A stretch of 64,000 nt of DNA from Burkholderiales bacterium (GTDB lineage: Bacteria; Pseudomonadota; Gammaproteobacteria; Burkholderiales; Burkholderiaceae_C). Shown here piece after piece: positions 50,668-58,731 of this stretch. The position numbers and the translations under genes are program-made. Positions within the stretch are counted from its first letter, which is position 1; every line of letters starts with the position of its first letter. The notes beneath the pieces were generated by a model. That model did no database searches. It was not told where the DNA came from and worked only from the letters and a program-made list of their open reading frames with translations. Location of the stretch: the NCBI GenBank assembly GCA_019509985.1, contig JAEKLF010000041.1:1-64000 (forward strand), read 5' to 3'.

Positions 50668-51467
50668 CCCCTCACGCCGACGTCTTCTTCCTGCCCGCCG
50701 CCGGCGGCGAGCAGCGGCTTTGCCTGTTCCATGCGCCTGTGGGCGCGCCGCGCAGCCGCGTGCTCTACCTGCACCCGTTCGCCGAAGAGATGAACAAGTC
50801 GCGCCGCATGGCCGCCCTGGCCTGCCGCGCGCTGGCCGAGGCCGGGCATGCCGTGCTGCAGGTCGACTTGCGTGGCTGCGGCGATTCGTCGGCCGACTTT
50901 GGCGACGCGTCCTGGGCCGACTGGCAGGCCGATGCCCGCCTTGGCCTGGCCTGGCTGGACGCCCATGTCACTGATGCACCTGTGTGGCTCTGGGGCTTGC
51001 GCGCCGGCGCACTGCTGGCCGCCGCCGACTGGGGCCGCCCCGTGAACTACCTTTTCTGGCAGCCGATGACCAACGGCAAGCTCGCGCTGCAGCAGTTCCT
51101 GCGCCTGAAGCTCGCCGCCGAGATGGCCAGCGGTGCGAGCAAGGGGCTGATGGATGCGATGAAGACCGAACTGGCCGCCGGCCGCCCGGTCGAGATCGCC
51201 GGCTACCGCCTGAGCGCCAATCTGGCCTCGGGCCTCGACGCAGCCAGGCTGGCGCCCAGCGGCGTGCCGGGTCGCGTGGAGTGGCTGGAACTCAGCACTC
51301 GCGAGGACGCCGTGCTGACGTCCGTCAGCGAACAGGCCATCAAGTCATGGCAGGACGCCGGTTGGGCCGTGCGCCCGCAGATCGTGCCGGGCCCCGGCTT
51401 CTGGGCAACCAGCGAGATCGAACTCGCGCCGGCCCTCATCGCCCGCACGGTGGAGGCGCTGTCGTGA
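50664..51467 (+). CDS. Hydrolase 2, exosortase A system-associated
   Basis: Alpha/beta-hydrolase-like protein of 267 residues. It starts with TTG at 50664, overlapping the ACP stop by four bases. The fold is readable (VLYLHPFAEEMNKSRRM, QVDLRGCGDS, LWGLRAGALLAA), but the nucleophile elbow GLRAG has Arg where Ser or Cys is expected, a trait of this family. It may therefore be non-hydrolytic or structural. It stays next to hydrolase 1 in the XrtA-associated gene set. Confidence 0.88.
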   Translation: MTPHADVFFLPAAGGEQRLCLFHAPVGAPRSRVLYLHPFAEEMNKSRRMAALACRALAEAGHAVLQVDLRGCGDSSADFGDASWADWQADARLGLAWLDAHVTDAPVWLWGLRAGALLAAADWGRPVNYLFWQPMTNGKLALQQFLRLKLAAEMASGASKGLMDAMKTELAAGRPVEIAGYRLSANLASGLDAARLAPSGVPGRVEWLELSTREDAVLTSVSEQAIKSWQDAGWAVRPQIVPGPGFWATSEIELAPALIARTVEALS

Positions 51468-52309
51468 AGGAGTCGGTGCTGAAATTCAGCTGCGAGGGTG
51501 ACCCGCTGGTTGGCATCCTGGCCGAGCCCGCGCGCGGCATGCTGGCCGAGGTTGGCGTCGTCATCGTCGTCGGTGGCCCGCAGTACCGCGCCGGCAGTCA
51601 CCGCCAATTCACGCTGCTGGCCCGTCATCTGGCCGAGAACGGCTTCGCGGTGCTGCGCTTCGACTACCGCAGCATGGGTGACAGCGCCGGGGACGCGCGC
51701 GACTTCCTCGCCGTGGACGCTGACATCGGCGCGGCCATCGATGCGCTGCTGGCCGCGCGCCCAGGGCTCAGGCGGGTGGTGCTGTGGGGGCTGTGCGATG
51801 CGGCGTCGGCCGCCCTGCTCTACCTCGAACAAAAGCCCGACCCTCGGGTCGTGGGGCTGGCCCTGGCCAATCCGTGGGTCCGGTCCGCCGCTTCCCTCGC
51901 CCGCACCCACGTCAAGCACTACTACGGCCAACGCCTGCTGCAAGCGGAGTTCTGGCTCAAGCTGCTCCGCGGCGGTGTCGGACTTGGCGCCGTGAAGGGC
52001 CTCCTGCGCACGATCAAGGCCAGCCGCGGGACGGCACCCGACAACCGCAGCTTCCAGCAACGCATGGCTGTCGGATGGCGACAAACGCCCATGCCCATCC
52101 TGCTGATGCTCAGTGGCGACGACTACACTGCCAAGGAGTTTTTGGATCATGCATCCGGGTCGCCAGAGTGGACGGGCTTGCTCAGCGAGCGCCAAGTCTC
52201 GCGGATCGATTTTCCGGGCGCGGACCACACGTTTTCGGACGGCATTCAGGCGGAATGCCTATCGACCACCACTCACCGCTGGCTGCACGACATCGCATCA
52301 TCCCCATGA
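51464..52309 (+). CDS. Hydrolase 1, exosortase A system-associated
   Basis: Alpha/beta-hydrolase of 281 residues, GTG start at 51464 overlapping the previous stop by four bases. The nucleophile elbow reads LWGLCDAASAALLY, with Cys as in dienelactone-hydrolase-like enzymes; the His is in PGADHTFSDG near the C-terminus. VVIVVGGPQYRAGSHRQF and LRFDYRSMGDSAGD are other family features. It may release or edit an acyl group held on the nearby ACP. Confidence 0.9.
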   Translation: MKESVLKFSCEGDPLVGILAEPARGMLAEVGVVIVVGGPQYRAGSHRQFTLLARHLAENGFAVLRFDYRSMGDSAGDARDFLAVDADIGAAIDALLAARPGLRRVVLWGLCDAASAALLYLEQKPDPRVVGLALANPWVRSAASLARTHVKHYYGQRLLQAEFWLKLLRGGVGLGAVKGLLRTIKASRGTAPDNRSFQQRMAVGWRQTPMPILLMLSGDDYTAKEFLDHASGSPEWTGLLSERQVSRIDFPGADHTFSDGIQAECLSTTTHRWLHDIASSP

Positions 52310-52989
52310 AGCAGCTCCGCTTTCCCCTGACGTTGTGTCGCTTGCTCACGGTGACCGCCGTGACGGTGGCCGCCTCATCCGCGCACGCCCAGGTCATTCA
52401 GCCCTGCGGCTCCCTTGAGAACAACTACGGCCCCTACGACTACCGCGGTCGCGAAGGGAGCAAGCGCATCGTCGAGGTCAACCATTTCGACTCCGGTGTG
52501 GAGACCCTGACGAAGCGGATGACCGGCCCCTTTGGCGGCGACATCGCCTACACGCTCCGTGCCTTCCCGAACCACTATCGCGCGCTCGTCACCTTGGAAC
52601 GACTGGCTGAGAAGGAGAAGGCCGACCCGCCCGACGGCGCCCACTATTCGGTGGAGTGCTTCTACGACCGCGCTCTGCGCTTCGTCCCCGACGACCATCT
52701 CGTGCGGCTGCTCTACGCGAACTACCTCGTCAAGCGCAGCCGCCGCGACGACGCGCTGAAGCAGATCGAATACGTGGCGCGCACCGAAAGCGACAACCCG
52801 CTCGCTCAGCTCAACGTGGCACGTCTGTACCTCGACATGAAGGAGTACGACCTGGCCCTGGCCACGGTACATCACCTCATGTCGCTGGGCTATGACCGGC
52901 CGGATCTGCGTGACCGCCTGATCGCGGCTGGGCGCTGGGTGGAACCCGCGGCTGCGGCGGCAAGCGCGCCGGCCAGTGGTGCCCGATAG
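52306..52989 (+). CDS. Secreted TPR-like protein
   Basis: A 227-residue protein with a signal peptide (LTLCRLLTVTAVTVAASSAHAQ). Residues about 90-200 form helical repeat units with TPR character (CFYDRALRFVPDDHLVRLLY, LAQLNVARLYLDMKEYDLAL). Two Cys are present. The ATG overlaps the hydrolase 1 stop by four bases, so it belongs to the same operon. It probably scaffolds polysaccharide export or assembly in the periplasm; that is inference. Confidence 0.78.
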   Translation: MKQLRFPLTLCRLLTVTAVTVAASSAHAQVIQPCGSLENNYGPYDYRGREGSKRIVEVNHFDSGVETLTKRMTGPFGGDIAYTLRAFPNHYRALVTLERLAEKEKADPPDGAHYSVECFYDRALRFVPDDHLVRLLYANYLVKRSRRDDALKQIEYVARTESDNPLAQLNVARLYLDMKEYDLALATVHHLMSLGYDRPDLRDRLIAAGRWVEPAAAAASAPASGAR

Positions 52990-54582
52990 ATGCTGGACGG
53001 CGATGACCCATCTCACGACATCCCGCCACGCCGGCTCAGAGGCCCAGTGAGCACCGGCCCGCACGCTGAGAAGCAGCCCCCTGCCACGAGCGCTAGCACC
53101 GCCGAGTCCCGGGGCAGTCTCGGGCGCCAGATCGCACTGAGCGGCCTGACACTGGTGCTGCTGCGCCTGTCGGTGAGGCTGATCGGGCTGGTCAGCATCG
53201 TGCTGCTCTTCCGTATCCTGGCGCCGGAAGACTTCGGCCTGGTTGCCACCGCGATGATCGTCGTCGGCTTCGTCGAGATCTTCGCGGAGTTCGGATTTGA
53301 CCAGGCACTCCTGCGGCATCCCAACGCGACGGAACAGGAATACCACACCACCTGGACCTTGAATACGCTGCGCGGGCTGAGTGTCTGCGCGGTGCTGATG
53401 CTCGGCGCACCACTGGCCGCGAAGCTGCTGGACGACCCGCGGCTGCTGCCCATCCTGTTGACCCTGGCCTTCGTACCCTTGCTAGATGGCGTGGCCAGCA
53501 CCGGCGTCATCGAGTTCGCGCGCAACCTCGACTTCCAGAAGGAATTCAAGCTCAAGGTCGGGCAGAAGCTGATTTCCTTCGCGGTCACGCTGACGGCAGC
53601 GCTCACGCTGCGCAATTACTGGGCGCTCGTGATCGGCACGCTGGCCGGGCGGCTGGCTGGCGTCGTGATGAGCTATGCGATGCATCCGTTCCGCCCCCGA
53701 CCCAGCCTGCACGGCGCCGGCGAGGTACTGCGCTTCTCGTCATGGCAGCTCGCCAACAGCATCGTGCTCTACCTGGGCAATCAGACGGACAAGATTGCGA
53801 CGCAGAAGCTGTTCAGCGCCAGCGCCGTGGGCATCCTGCGCGTGGCCGAGGAGGTCAGCTCCATGGTCATGGAGTTCGTCTGGCCCATCGAACGGGCCCT
53901 CGTTGCCGGCTACACCAAGCTCATCGGGCAGCAGGAGGAACTGCGCCGCACCGTGCTGAGCGCGGTGGGCTGCATTGCTGCGGTCGGCGTGCCGCTGAGT
54001 GTGGCGCTCGCCGCGCTGGCCGACCCGGCCGTGCGGCTCATCCTGGGAGAAAAGGGCGTACCGGCCATCCCGTTCGTCCAGGCCTTCGCCATCCATGGCG
54101 CGCTGCGCTCGACGATGTCCGGCATCTTTCCGCTGTTCCTGACCATCGGGCGGCCGCGGATCAACACGTTCGCCACCTTCCTGTCCGTCGCGGTGCGGCT
54201 GGCTTCGCTGCTGGTGCTGTTCCCGCTGCTGGGCGTGATCTCGGCCCCCTACTGCCTGGCCTTGGGCACGATGTGCAGCTGGATCTATGTCTGGAGTCAT
54301 TTGAACCGCAGCCTGAGCCTGGGCTGGCCGGCGGTGCTGCGCATCCTGGGACGGCCGACCGTCTGCAGCCTGCTGCTGCTGGGCGTCGGCCTCGGCGTGC
54401 AGGCGGCCCTGCCGGGCTTGGGGCCGATCGCCATGCTCGCGGTCGCCGTGCCTGCATGCGTTCTGACCTACGTCGGCAGCACCTTGCTGCTCTGGCGGCT
54501 GGCCGGCTCGCCAGCAGGCCCAGAGGCGGTCTTCCTCCACTGGCTCCGCCAGCGACGGGCGCCGCTGCCCAGCCGGGCGTGA
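52990..54582 (+). CDS. Polysaccharide flippase (Wzx/MATE-like)
   Basis: Inner-membrane polysaccharide biosynthesis protein of 530 residues with about 12-14 membrane segments; it would flip lipid-linked repeat units to the periplasm. The first segment follows a polar tail (SGLTLVLLRLSVRLIGLVSI), with FRILAPEDFGLVATAMIVVG next, as in RfbX/Wzx. The ATG at 52990 directly follows the previous stop. A GTG at 53047 would trim the unusually long N-terminal tail. It is the only flippase in the locus; no Wzy polymerase is obvious in the window. Confidence 0.9.
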   Translation: MLDGDDPSHDIPPRRLRGPVSTGPHAEKQPPATSASTAESRGSLGRQIALSGLTLVLLRLSVRLIGLVSIVLLFRILAPEDFGLVATAMIVVGFVEIFAEFGFDQALLRHPNATEQEYHTTWTLNTLRGLSVCAVLMLGAPLAAKLLDDPRLLPILLTLAFVPLLDGVASTGVIEFARNLDFQKEFKLKVGQKLISFAVTLTAALTLRNYWALVIGTLAGRLAGVVMSYAMHPFRPRPSLHGAGEVLRFSSWQLANSIVLYLGNQTDKIATQKLFSASAVGILRVAEEVSSMVMEFVWPIERALVAGYTKLIGQQEELRRTVLSAVGCIAAVGVPLSVALAALADPAVRLILGEKGVPAIPFVQAFAIHGALRSTMSGIFPLFLTIGRPRINTFATFLSVAVRLASLLVLFPLLGVISAPYCLALGTMCSWIYVWSHLNRSLSLGWPAVLRILGRPTVCSLLLLGVGLGVQAALPGLGPIAMLAVAVPACVLTYVGSTLLLWRLAGSPAGPEAVFLHWLRQRRAPLPSRA

Positions 54583-54593
54583 AGGCGATATCC

Positions 54594-55544
54594 ATGCGAG
54601 CACATGTCATCCCCATCGGCAATCTGGCCAACCAGATGCTCCAGCTGGTGTTTCTCGAGCGCCTGAAACAACGGCTGCCCGAGCTCGAGATCGGCGGGGT
54701 CGATCTGCCGTTGTGGCAGGTTCGCCGGGACTTCTCCGCGGGTCATCCCACGCCGCGGCTGCGCTTGTACGGCCAGTTCGTCGACGTCGACCGGCTGTGC
54801 AGCCTGATGCAGCGGGGCTGGGTGCGGGACTTCGAGTTCGCGGCGCTCGGGTTCAGGATGGAAAACTTCCTGCCGCGGGAGCAGGTGAATGCGCTGTTCC
54901 CGCCACGGGTGCCGGTGCTGGAGCGGTTCGCCGACGACGAGCTTCTCATCAACGTGCGTGGCGCCGAAATCCTGGGTGACGTGCACCAGGACTACGGCCC
55001 CATGCCCATCGGCTACCTCAAGCAACTGACCGATGCGACCGGGCTGCGGCCGGTGCTGATGGGCCAGATCGGCCAGGACTGGTACTCGGATGCCCTGCGC
55101 CAGGCATTCCCAGGCTGCCGCGTGATCGAAAGCCGCGGCATCCTGGAGGACTTCGAGATCATCCGCCATGCCCGCCACATCGCGATGAGCCTGAGCACCT
55201 TCTCGTGGATCGCCAGTTGGCTGTCCGAGGCCAGCACGATCCACATGCCGCTGATCGGCATCTTCAATCCGCTGCAGCGTCCCGAGATCAACCTGCTGCC
55301 GGTCGATGACCCGCGGTACCGGTTCTACGACTTCGGCGTGCGCCGCTGGGTCGCCACGCCCAAGCAGGTCCGGGCGTTGCAGGAACCGGGCGAGTGGCCA
55401 GCCCTGCCCGCGAGCGCCGTGGCCGAGCGGATCCGCGGGGCACAGCAGCTATGGAGCGCCCAGCAGGCACGCTACCGACGCCGTCTCGGCGTCGCGGCGA
55501 TCCTTCACCGCCTGGGCTGGCGACGCAGGGTCGGCATCTCATGA
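54594..55544 (+). CDS. GT11-like (alpha-1,2-fucosyltransferase-like) protein
   Basis: A 316-residue protein that resembles the GT11 group of glycosyltransferases. N-terminal IPIGNLANQMLQLVFLERL matches the GLGNQMFQYA pattern, and SLSTFSWIASWLSEA matches the SNSTFSWWGAWL pattern of that family. It lacks membrane helices. Fucose supply genes are absent here, so the donor is uncertain. It follows the flippase by 11 bases and overlaps the acyltransferase by four. Confidence 0.7.
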   Translation: MRAHVIPIGNLANQMLQLVFLERLKQRLPELEIGGVDLPLWQVRRDFSAGHPTPRLRLYGQFVDVDRLCSLMQRGWVRDFEFAALGFRMENFLPREQVNALFPPRVPVLERFADDELLINVRGAEILGDVHQDYGPMPIGYLKQLTDATGLRPVLMGQIGQDWYSDALRQAFPGCRVIESRGILEDFEIIRHARHIAMSLSTFSWIASWLSEASTIHMPLIGIFNPLQRPEINLLPVDDPRYRFYDFGVRRWVATPKQVRALQEPGEWPALPASAVAERIRGAQQLWSAQQARYRRRLGVAAILHRLGWRRRVGIS

Positions 55545-56560
55545 CGAGCCGCCGCTGGACCGAATGGTTCCTCCCGGAGGGCCAGGCTGCGAGAGACGCC
55601 TCCATTGACACCGCGCGAGCGCTGTTGATGCTCTACGTCGTGGGCTATCTCCACCTCGGCGGCTATATCGGGAACGGCGAGTCGCATGTCGGCTGGTGGA
55701 GTGCCGCCCTGACGCAATTGGTGCTGGGCAGCTTCACCTTCCTGTCCGGTTTCCTGATCGCCGGCCGCCCGTTGCGCGGCGGGCTGGGGGACGTGCTCGG
55801 CTTCTACCGGCGGCGCCTGCTGCGGATCTATCCCTTGTTCCTGCTGTCCCTGGCCGGATTCGTCGCGCTGGGCCTGACGTACTGGGTGACGGCTGCCAAG
55901 TCCGCCCTCGGCCTGAGCATGTTCTGGCTTTCGCCGCCGATGACGCTCTGGTATGTCGTCATGCTGTTGGTGTGTTTCGTGCTGGCTCCCCTGCTGTTGA
56001 TCGGCAGTTGGGCCAGGACCGCCTTGACCAGCGTCGCGCTGCTCGCCTTGATGGCGCTCTGGCACACGGCCGTCACGCCCATGGATCTGCGCATGGCCAC
56101 CCAGTTCGCGGCCTTTGCCAGCGGCGTGCTCTTTGCGCGCGGTGGGTGGCGCACGCAAGTTCGGTCCGCCGCCTTCTACCTCGCGACCGCCGCGGCCGTC
56201 ATCCTTCAACTGTCGACAGCCAGACAGGACGAGGCCATCACTGCGTGGACGGCGGTGCCGGCCGTCTGCCTTGTGCCGATCTTGCTGCTGGCCGGCTTCG
56301 ACGCCCTGGCCCAGCCCTGGATGAAGAGCCGCTGGGTGCGCTTCCTGAGCCATGCAAGCTTTTGCGCGTATCTCTTCCACCGCATCGTCTACGCCCTGCT
56401 GGAACGCGCCGTGCAGCCGCACGACGCCCTGCTGCACTGGCTGTGGCTGCTGGGCGTGGGACTGCCCATGGTCCTCGCGGTTTCGGCCTTCATCCAGACG
56501 GCCTACGACGATCTGCTGCAGCACGGCATGCCCGCCTTGTCCAAGTTTGCCCGCTCATGA
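55541..56560 (+). CDS. Acyltransferase 3 family membrane protein (EPS locus)
   Basis: Integral-membrane acyltransferase of 339 residues with about ten hydrophobic segments, which would O-acylate the polysaccharide. IDTARALLMLYVVGYLHLGG is the N-terminal helix with the family His, and FTFLSGFLIAGRP follows. LSHASFCAYLFHRIVYAL matches the family C-terminal helix. Both ends overlap neighbours by four bases. Confidence 0.88.
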   Translation: MTSRRWTEWFLPEGQAARDASIDTARALLMLYVVGYLHLGGYIGNGESHVGWWSAALTQLVLGSFTFLSGFLIAGRPLRGGLGDVLGFYRRRLLRIYPLFLLSLAGFVALGLTYWVTAAKSALGLSMFWLSPPMTLWYVVMLLVCFVLAPLLLIGSWARTALTSVALLALMALWHTAVTPMDLRMATQFAAFASGVLFARGGWRTQVRSAAFYLATAAAVILQLSTARQDEAITAWTAVPAVCLVPILLLAGFDALAQPWMKSRWVRFLSHASFCAYLFHRIVYALLERAVQPHDALLHWLWLLGVGLPMVLAVSAFIQTAYDDLLQHGMPALSKFARS

Positions 56561-57615
56561 AAATTGCCGTCCTGTCCTACCCCATGCTGTTCCAGAGCCG
56601 TGGGGGGCTGTCGATGAAGGTCAAGCGGACGGTGGCGGCCCTGCGCGAGGTCGGCCATGACGCTCACCTGTTCGACGCCAACAACGACCTGCTGCGCGAC
56701 TACGACCTGGTGCATGTCTTCGCGGGCTACAACGGCAATCACCGCATCATCGAGCAGGCCAAGCGCGACGGCCTGCCGGTCGTGCTTTCGACGATCCTGA
56801 ACCCGCCGTTCAGCGCCAGCCAGGGTCGCAAAGCCCGGCTGCTGAGCCGCCTGGTCGGCAAGCTCACGGGCTATGAGGTCACCACGAGCTACTGGCAGCT
56901 GCGCACCTCGATCCAGCTGGCCGACCAGCTCGTCGTGCTCGGCAACGCCGAAGGCCGCATGCTGACCGAAGCCTTCGAGGCCGACCCCGCCAAGGTCAAC
57001 GTCGTGCACAACGGCATCGCGCAGGAGTTCTTCGCGGCCGACCCCGCCGAGTTCCTTGCCCGCTACCCCCAGGTTCGCCAGCCCTTCGTGCTGCACACCG
57101 GCCTGATCGGCGACGTGAAGAACCAGCTCGGGCTGGCCCGTGCAATGGCCGGCAGCGGCGTGCAGGTGGTGCTGGTGGGCTACGCGGGCGAGGACGTGTC
57201 GGACTACCTGCGGCAGTGCCTGGCCGCATCGCCGGACGTGATCCACCTCGGCGAGCTCGCCCATGGCAGCCTGATCGCGTCGGCCTGCGCCGCGGCGTCC
57301 ATGGTAGCCATCCCGAGTCGGCACGAAGGCATGCCGAACTCCATCCTCGAGGGCCTGGCTGCGGACCGCCCGGTCGTGCTGACCGACAACCACGTGATGG
57401 ACCTCGACCTGCCCACCGATGTGGCCGTCGAGGTCCAGGCCGATGACCTCGCCGGCATCCGCCGCGCGGTGGACGGTTTCCTGGCCTCGCCGCCGCCGCC
57501 GGGGCGTGCGCGCTCCGTGGTCAGCCACATGAGCTGGAACGCGGTGGCAAGGCGCCTGAGCGACGTGTACGACAAGGCCGTCGCGGCCAACCGTTCGTCG
57601 GGCGGCAGCAGATGA
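56557..57615 (+). CDS. Glycosyltransferase family 4-like (GT-B) protein
   Basis: Retaining GT-B glycosyltransferase of 352 residues. The donor-site EX7E motif is in SRHEGMPNSILEGLAADRPVV. The N-terminal half is the acceptor side (MKIAVLSYPMLFQSRGG). It overlaps the flanking genes by four bases on each side. It adds a sugar to the lipid-linked repeat; the sugar is unknown. Confidence 0.92.
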   Translation: MKIAVLSYPMLFQSRGGLSMKVKRTVAALREVGHDAHLFDANNDLLRDYDLVHVFAGYNGNHRIIEQAKRDGLPVVLSTILNPPFSASQGRKARLLSRLVGKLTGYEVTTSYWQLRTSIQLADQLVVLGNAEGRMLTEAFEADPAKVNVVHNGIAQEFFAADPAEFLARYPQVRQPFVLHTGLIGDVKNQLGLARAMAGSGVQVVLVGYAGEDVSDYLRQCLAASPDVIHLGELAHGSLIASACAAASMVAIPSRHEGMPNSILEGLAADRPVVLTDNHVMDLDLPTDVAVEVQADDLAGIRRAVDGFLASPPPPGRARSVVSHMSWNAVARRLSDVYDKAVAANRSSGGSR

Positions 57616-58718
57616 CGCCCGTCACCGCGACCGTCGACGTCTTCGCGCATGTGCGCGAGCTGCCGGCCGACGCCCAGGCCTTGATGGCCCGGGCCGAGCA
57701 GCAGCATGTGGAGTTCGGTGTCGACTGGTATGCGAACCTGATCGATGCCGTCTTCGCCGGCGAGCCGGCGCAGCAGGTCCGCATCCATGTGCTGCGCCAG
57801 GCCGGGCGGGTCCTGGCGGTGCTGCCCACGATGGCCCGCAAGGGGACGTCGGACCGTGAGGTCAGCGCCCTGTCCAACTTCTACACGGCCATCTACTCGC
57901 CGGCCGTGGAAGAGGGGGTCACGGCAAAGGACCTCCTGCCTTTGGCACGCGCCCTTCGACAGGCCGGTGCCGGGGCACCGACCTATCGCTTTTCGCCCAT
58001 GGACCCGGCCTCGCGCGAGTTCGACCTGCTGCGCGACGCGCTCGGCCTCGCGGGCCTCAAGGTGCACAGCTACTTCGCCTTCGGCAACTGGTTTGAGCCG
58101 GTTCGCCTGAACTGGGCCGACTATCTGAAAGAGCGCAGCGGGCAGGTGCGCAGCACCATCAAGCGCAATGCCAAGAAGTTTGCCGCCGAAGGTGGGCATA
58201 TCGAGATCGTGCGCGGCGGCGACCGTCTGGAGGGGGGCATTGCCGCCTACCAGGCCGTCTATGCGCAAAGCTGGAAGGTCCCCGAGCCCTACCCCGAGTT
58301 CGTGCCGGGGCTGATCCGGCTGTGCGCGCGGCGCGGCTGGCTCCGACTGGGCGTGGCCCGGGTCAAGGAGCAGCCGGTTGCCGCGCAGATCTGGATCGTG
58401 GCCCATGGGCGTGCCGACATCTACAAGCTCGCCTATGACGAGGAGTACAAGGCGCTTGCGCCGGGGACCTTGCTGACCGCGGCTCTCATGGAAGAGGCGC
58501 TGGATGTCGACGGCGTGCGCGAGATCGACTACCTGATCGGCGACGACCCGTACAAGGCCACCTGGATGAGCCAGCGTCGCGAACGCTTGGGCCTCATCGC
58601 CTACGACCCGCTGACGCTGCGTGGCCTGATCGGCCTGGTCCGCCAGACCTTGGGCGACTATCGGCGGCGCCTGCGTGCAGCGGCGGCGCCCCGCCCCGAC
58701 AATTTGCCCCGAACCTAA
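57612..58718 (+). CDS. GNAT/FemAB-like acyltransferase (BcsL/CelD type)
   Basis: A 368-residue soluble protein of the Acetyltransf_6 (FemAB-like) group common in exopolysaccharide and cellulose loci. The conserved part is QVRSTIKRNAKKFAAEGGHI and the acetyl-CoA or aminoacyl-tRNA binding-like region GRADIYKLAYDEEYKALAPG with IDYLIGDDPYKATWM. It could transfer an acyl or aminoacyl group onto the glycan. Overlaps the GT-B gene by four bases; a 13-base gap follows. Confidence 0.88.
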   Translation: MTPVTATVDVFAHVRELPADAQALMARAEQQHVEFGVDWYANLIDAVFAGEPAQQVRIHVLRQAGRVLAVLPTMARKGTSDREVSALSNFYTAIYSPAVEEGVTAKDLLPLARALRQAGAGAPTYRFSPMDPASREFDLLRDALGLAGLKVHSYFAFGNWFEPVRLNWADYLKERSGQVRSTIKRNAKKFAAEGGHIEIVRGGDRLEGGIAAYQAVYAQSWKVPEPYPEFVPGLIRLCARRGWLRLGVARVKEQPVAAQIWIVAHGRADIYKLAYDEEYKALAPGTLLTAALMEEALDVDGVREIDYLIGDDPYKATWMSQRRERLGLIAYDPLTLRGLIGLVRQTLGDYRRRLRAAAAPRPDNLPRT

Positions 58719-58731
58719 TCCGCCACCTTCG

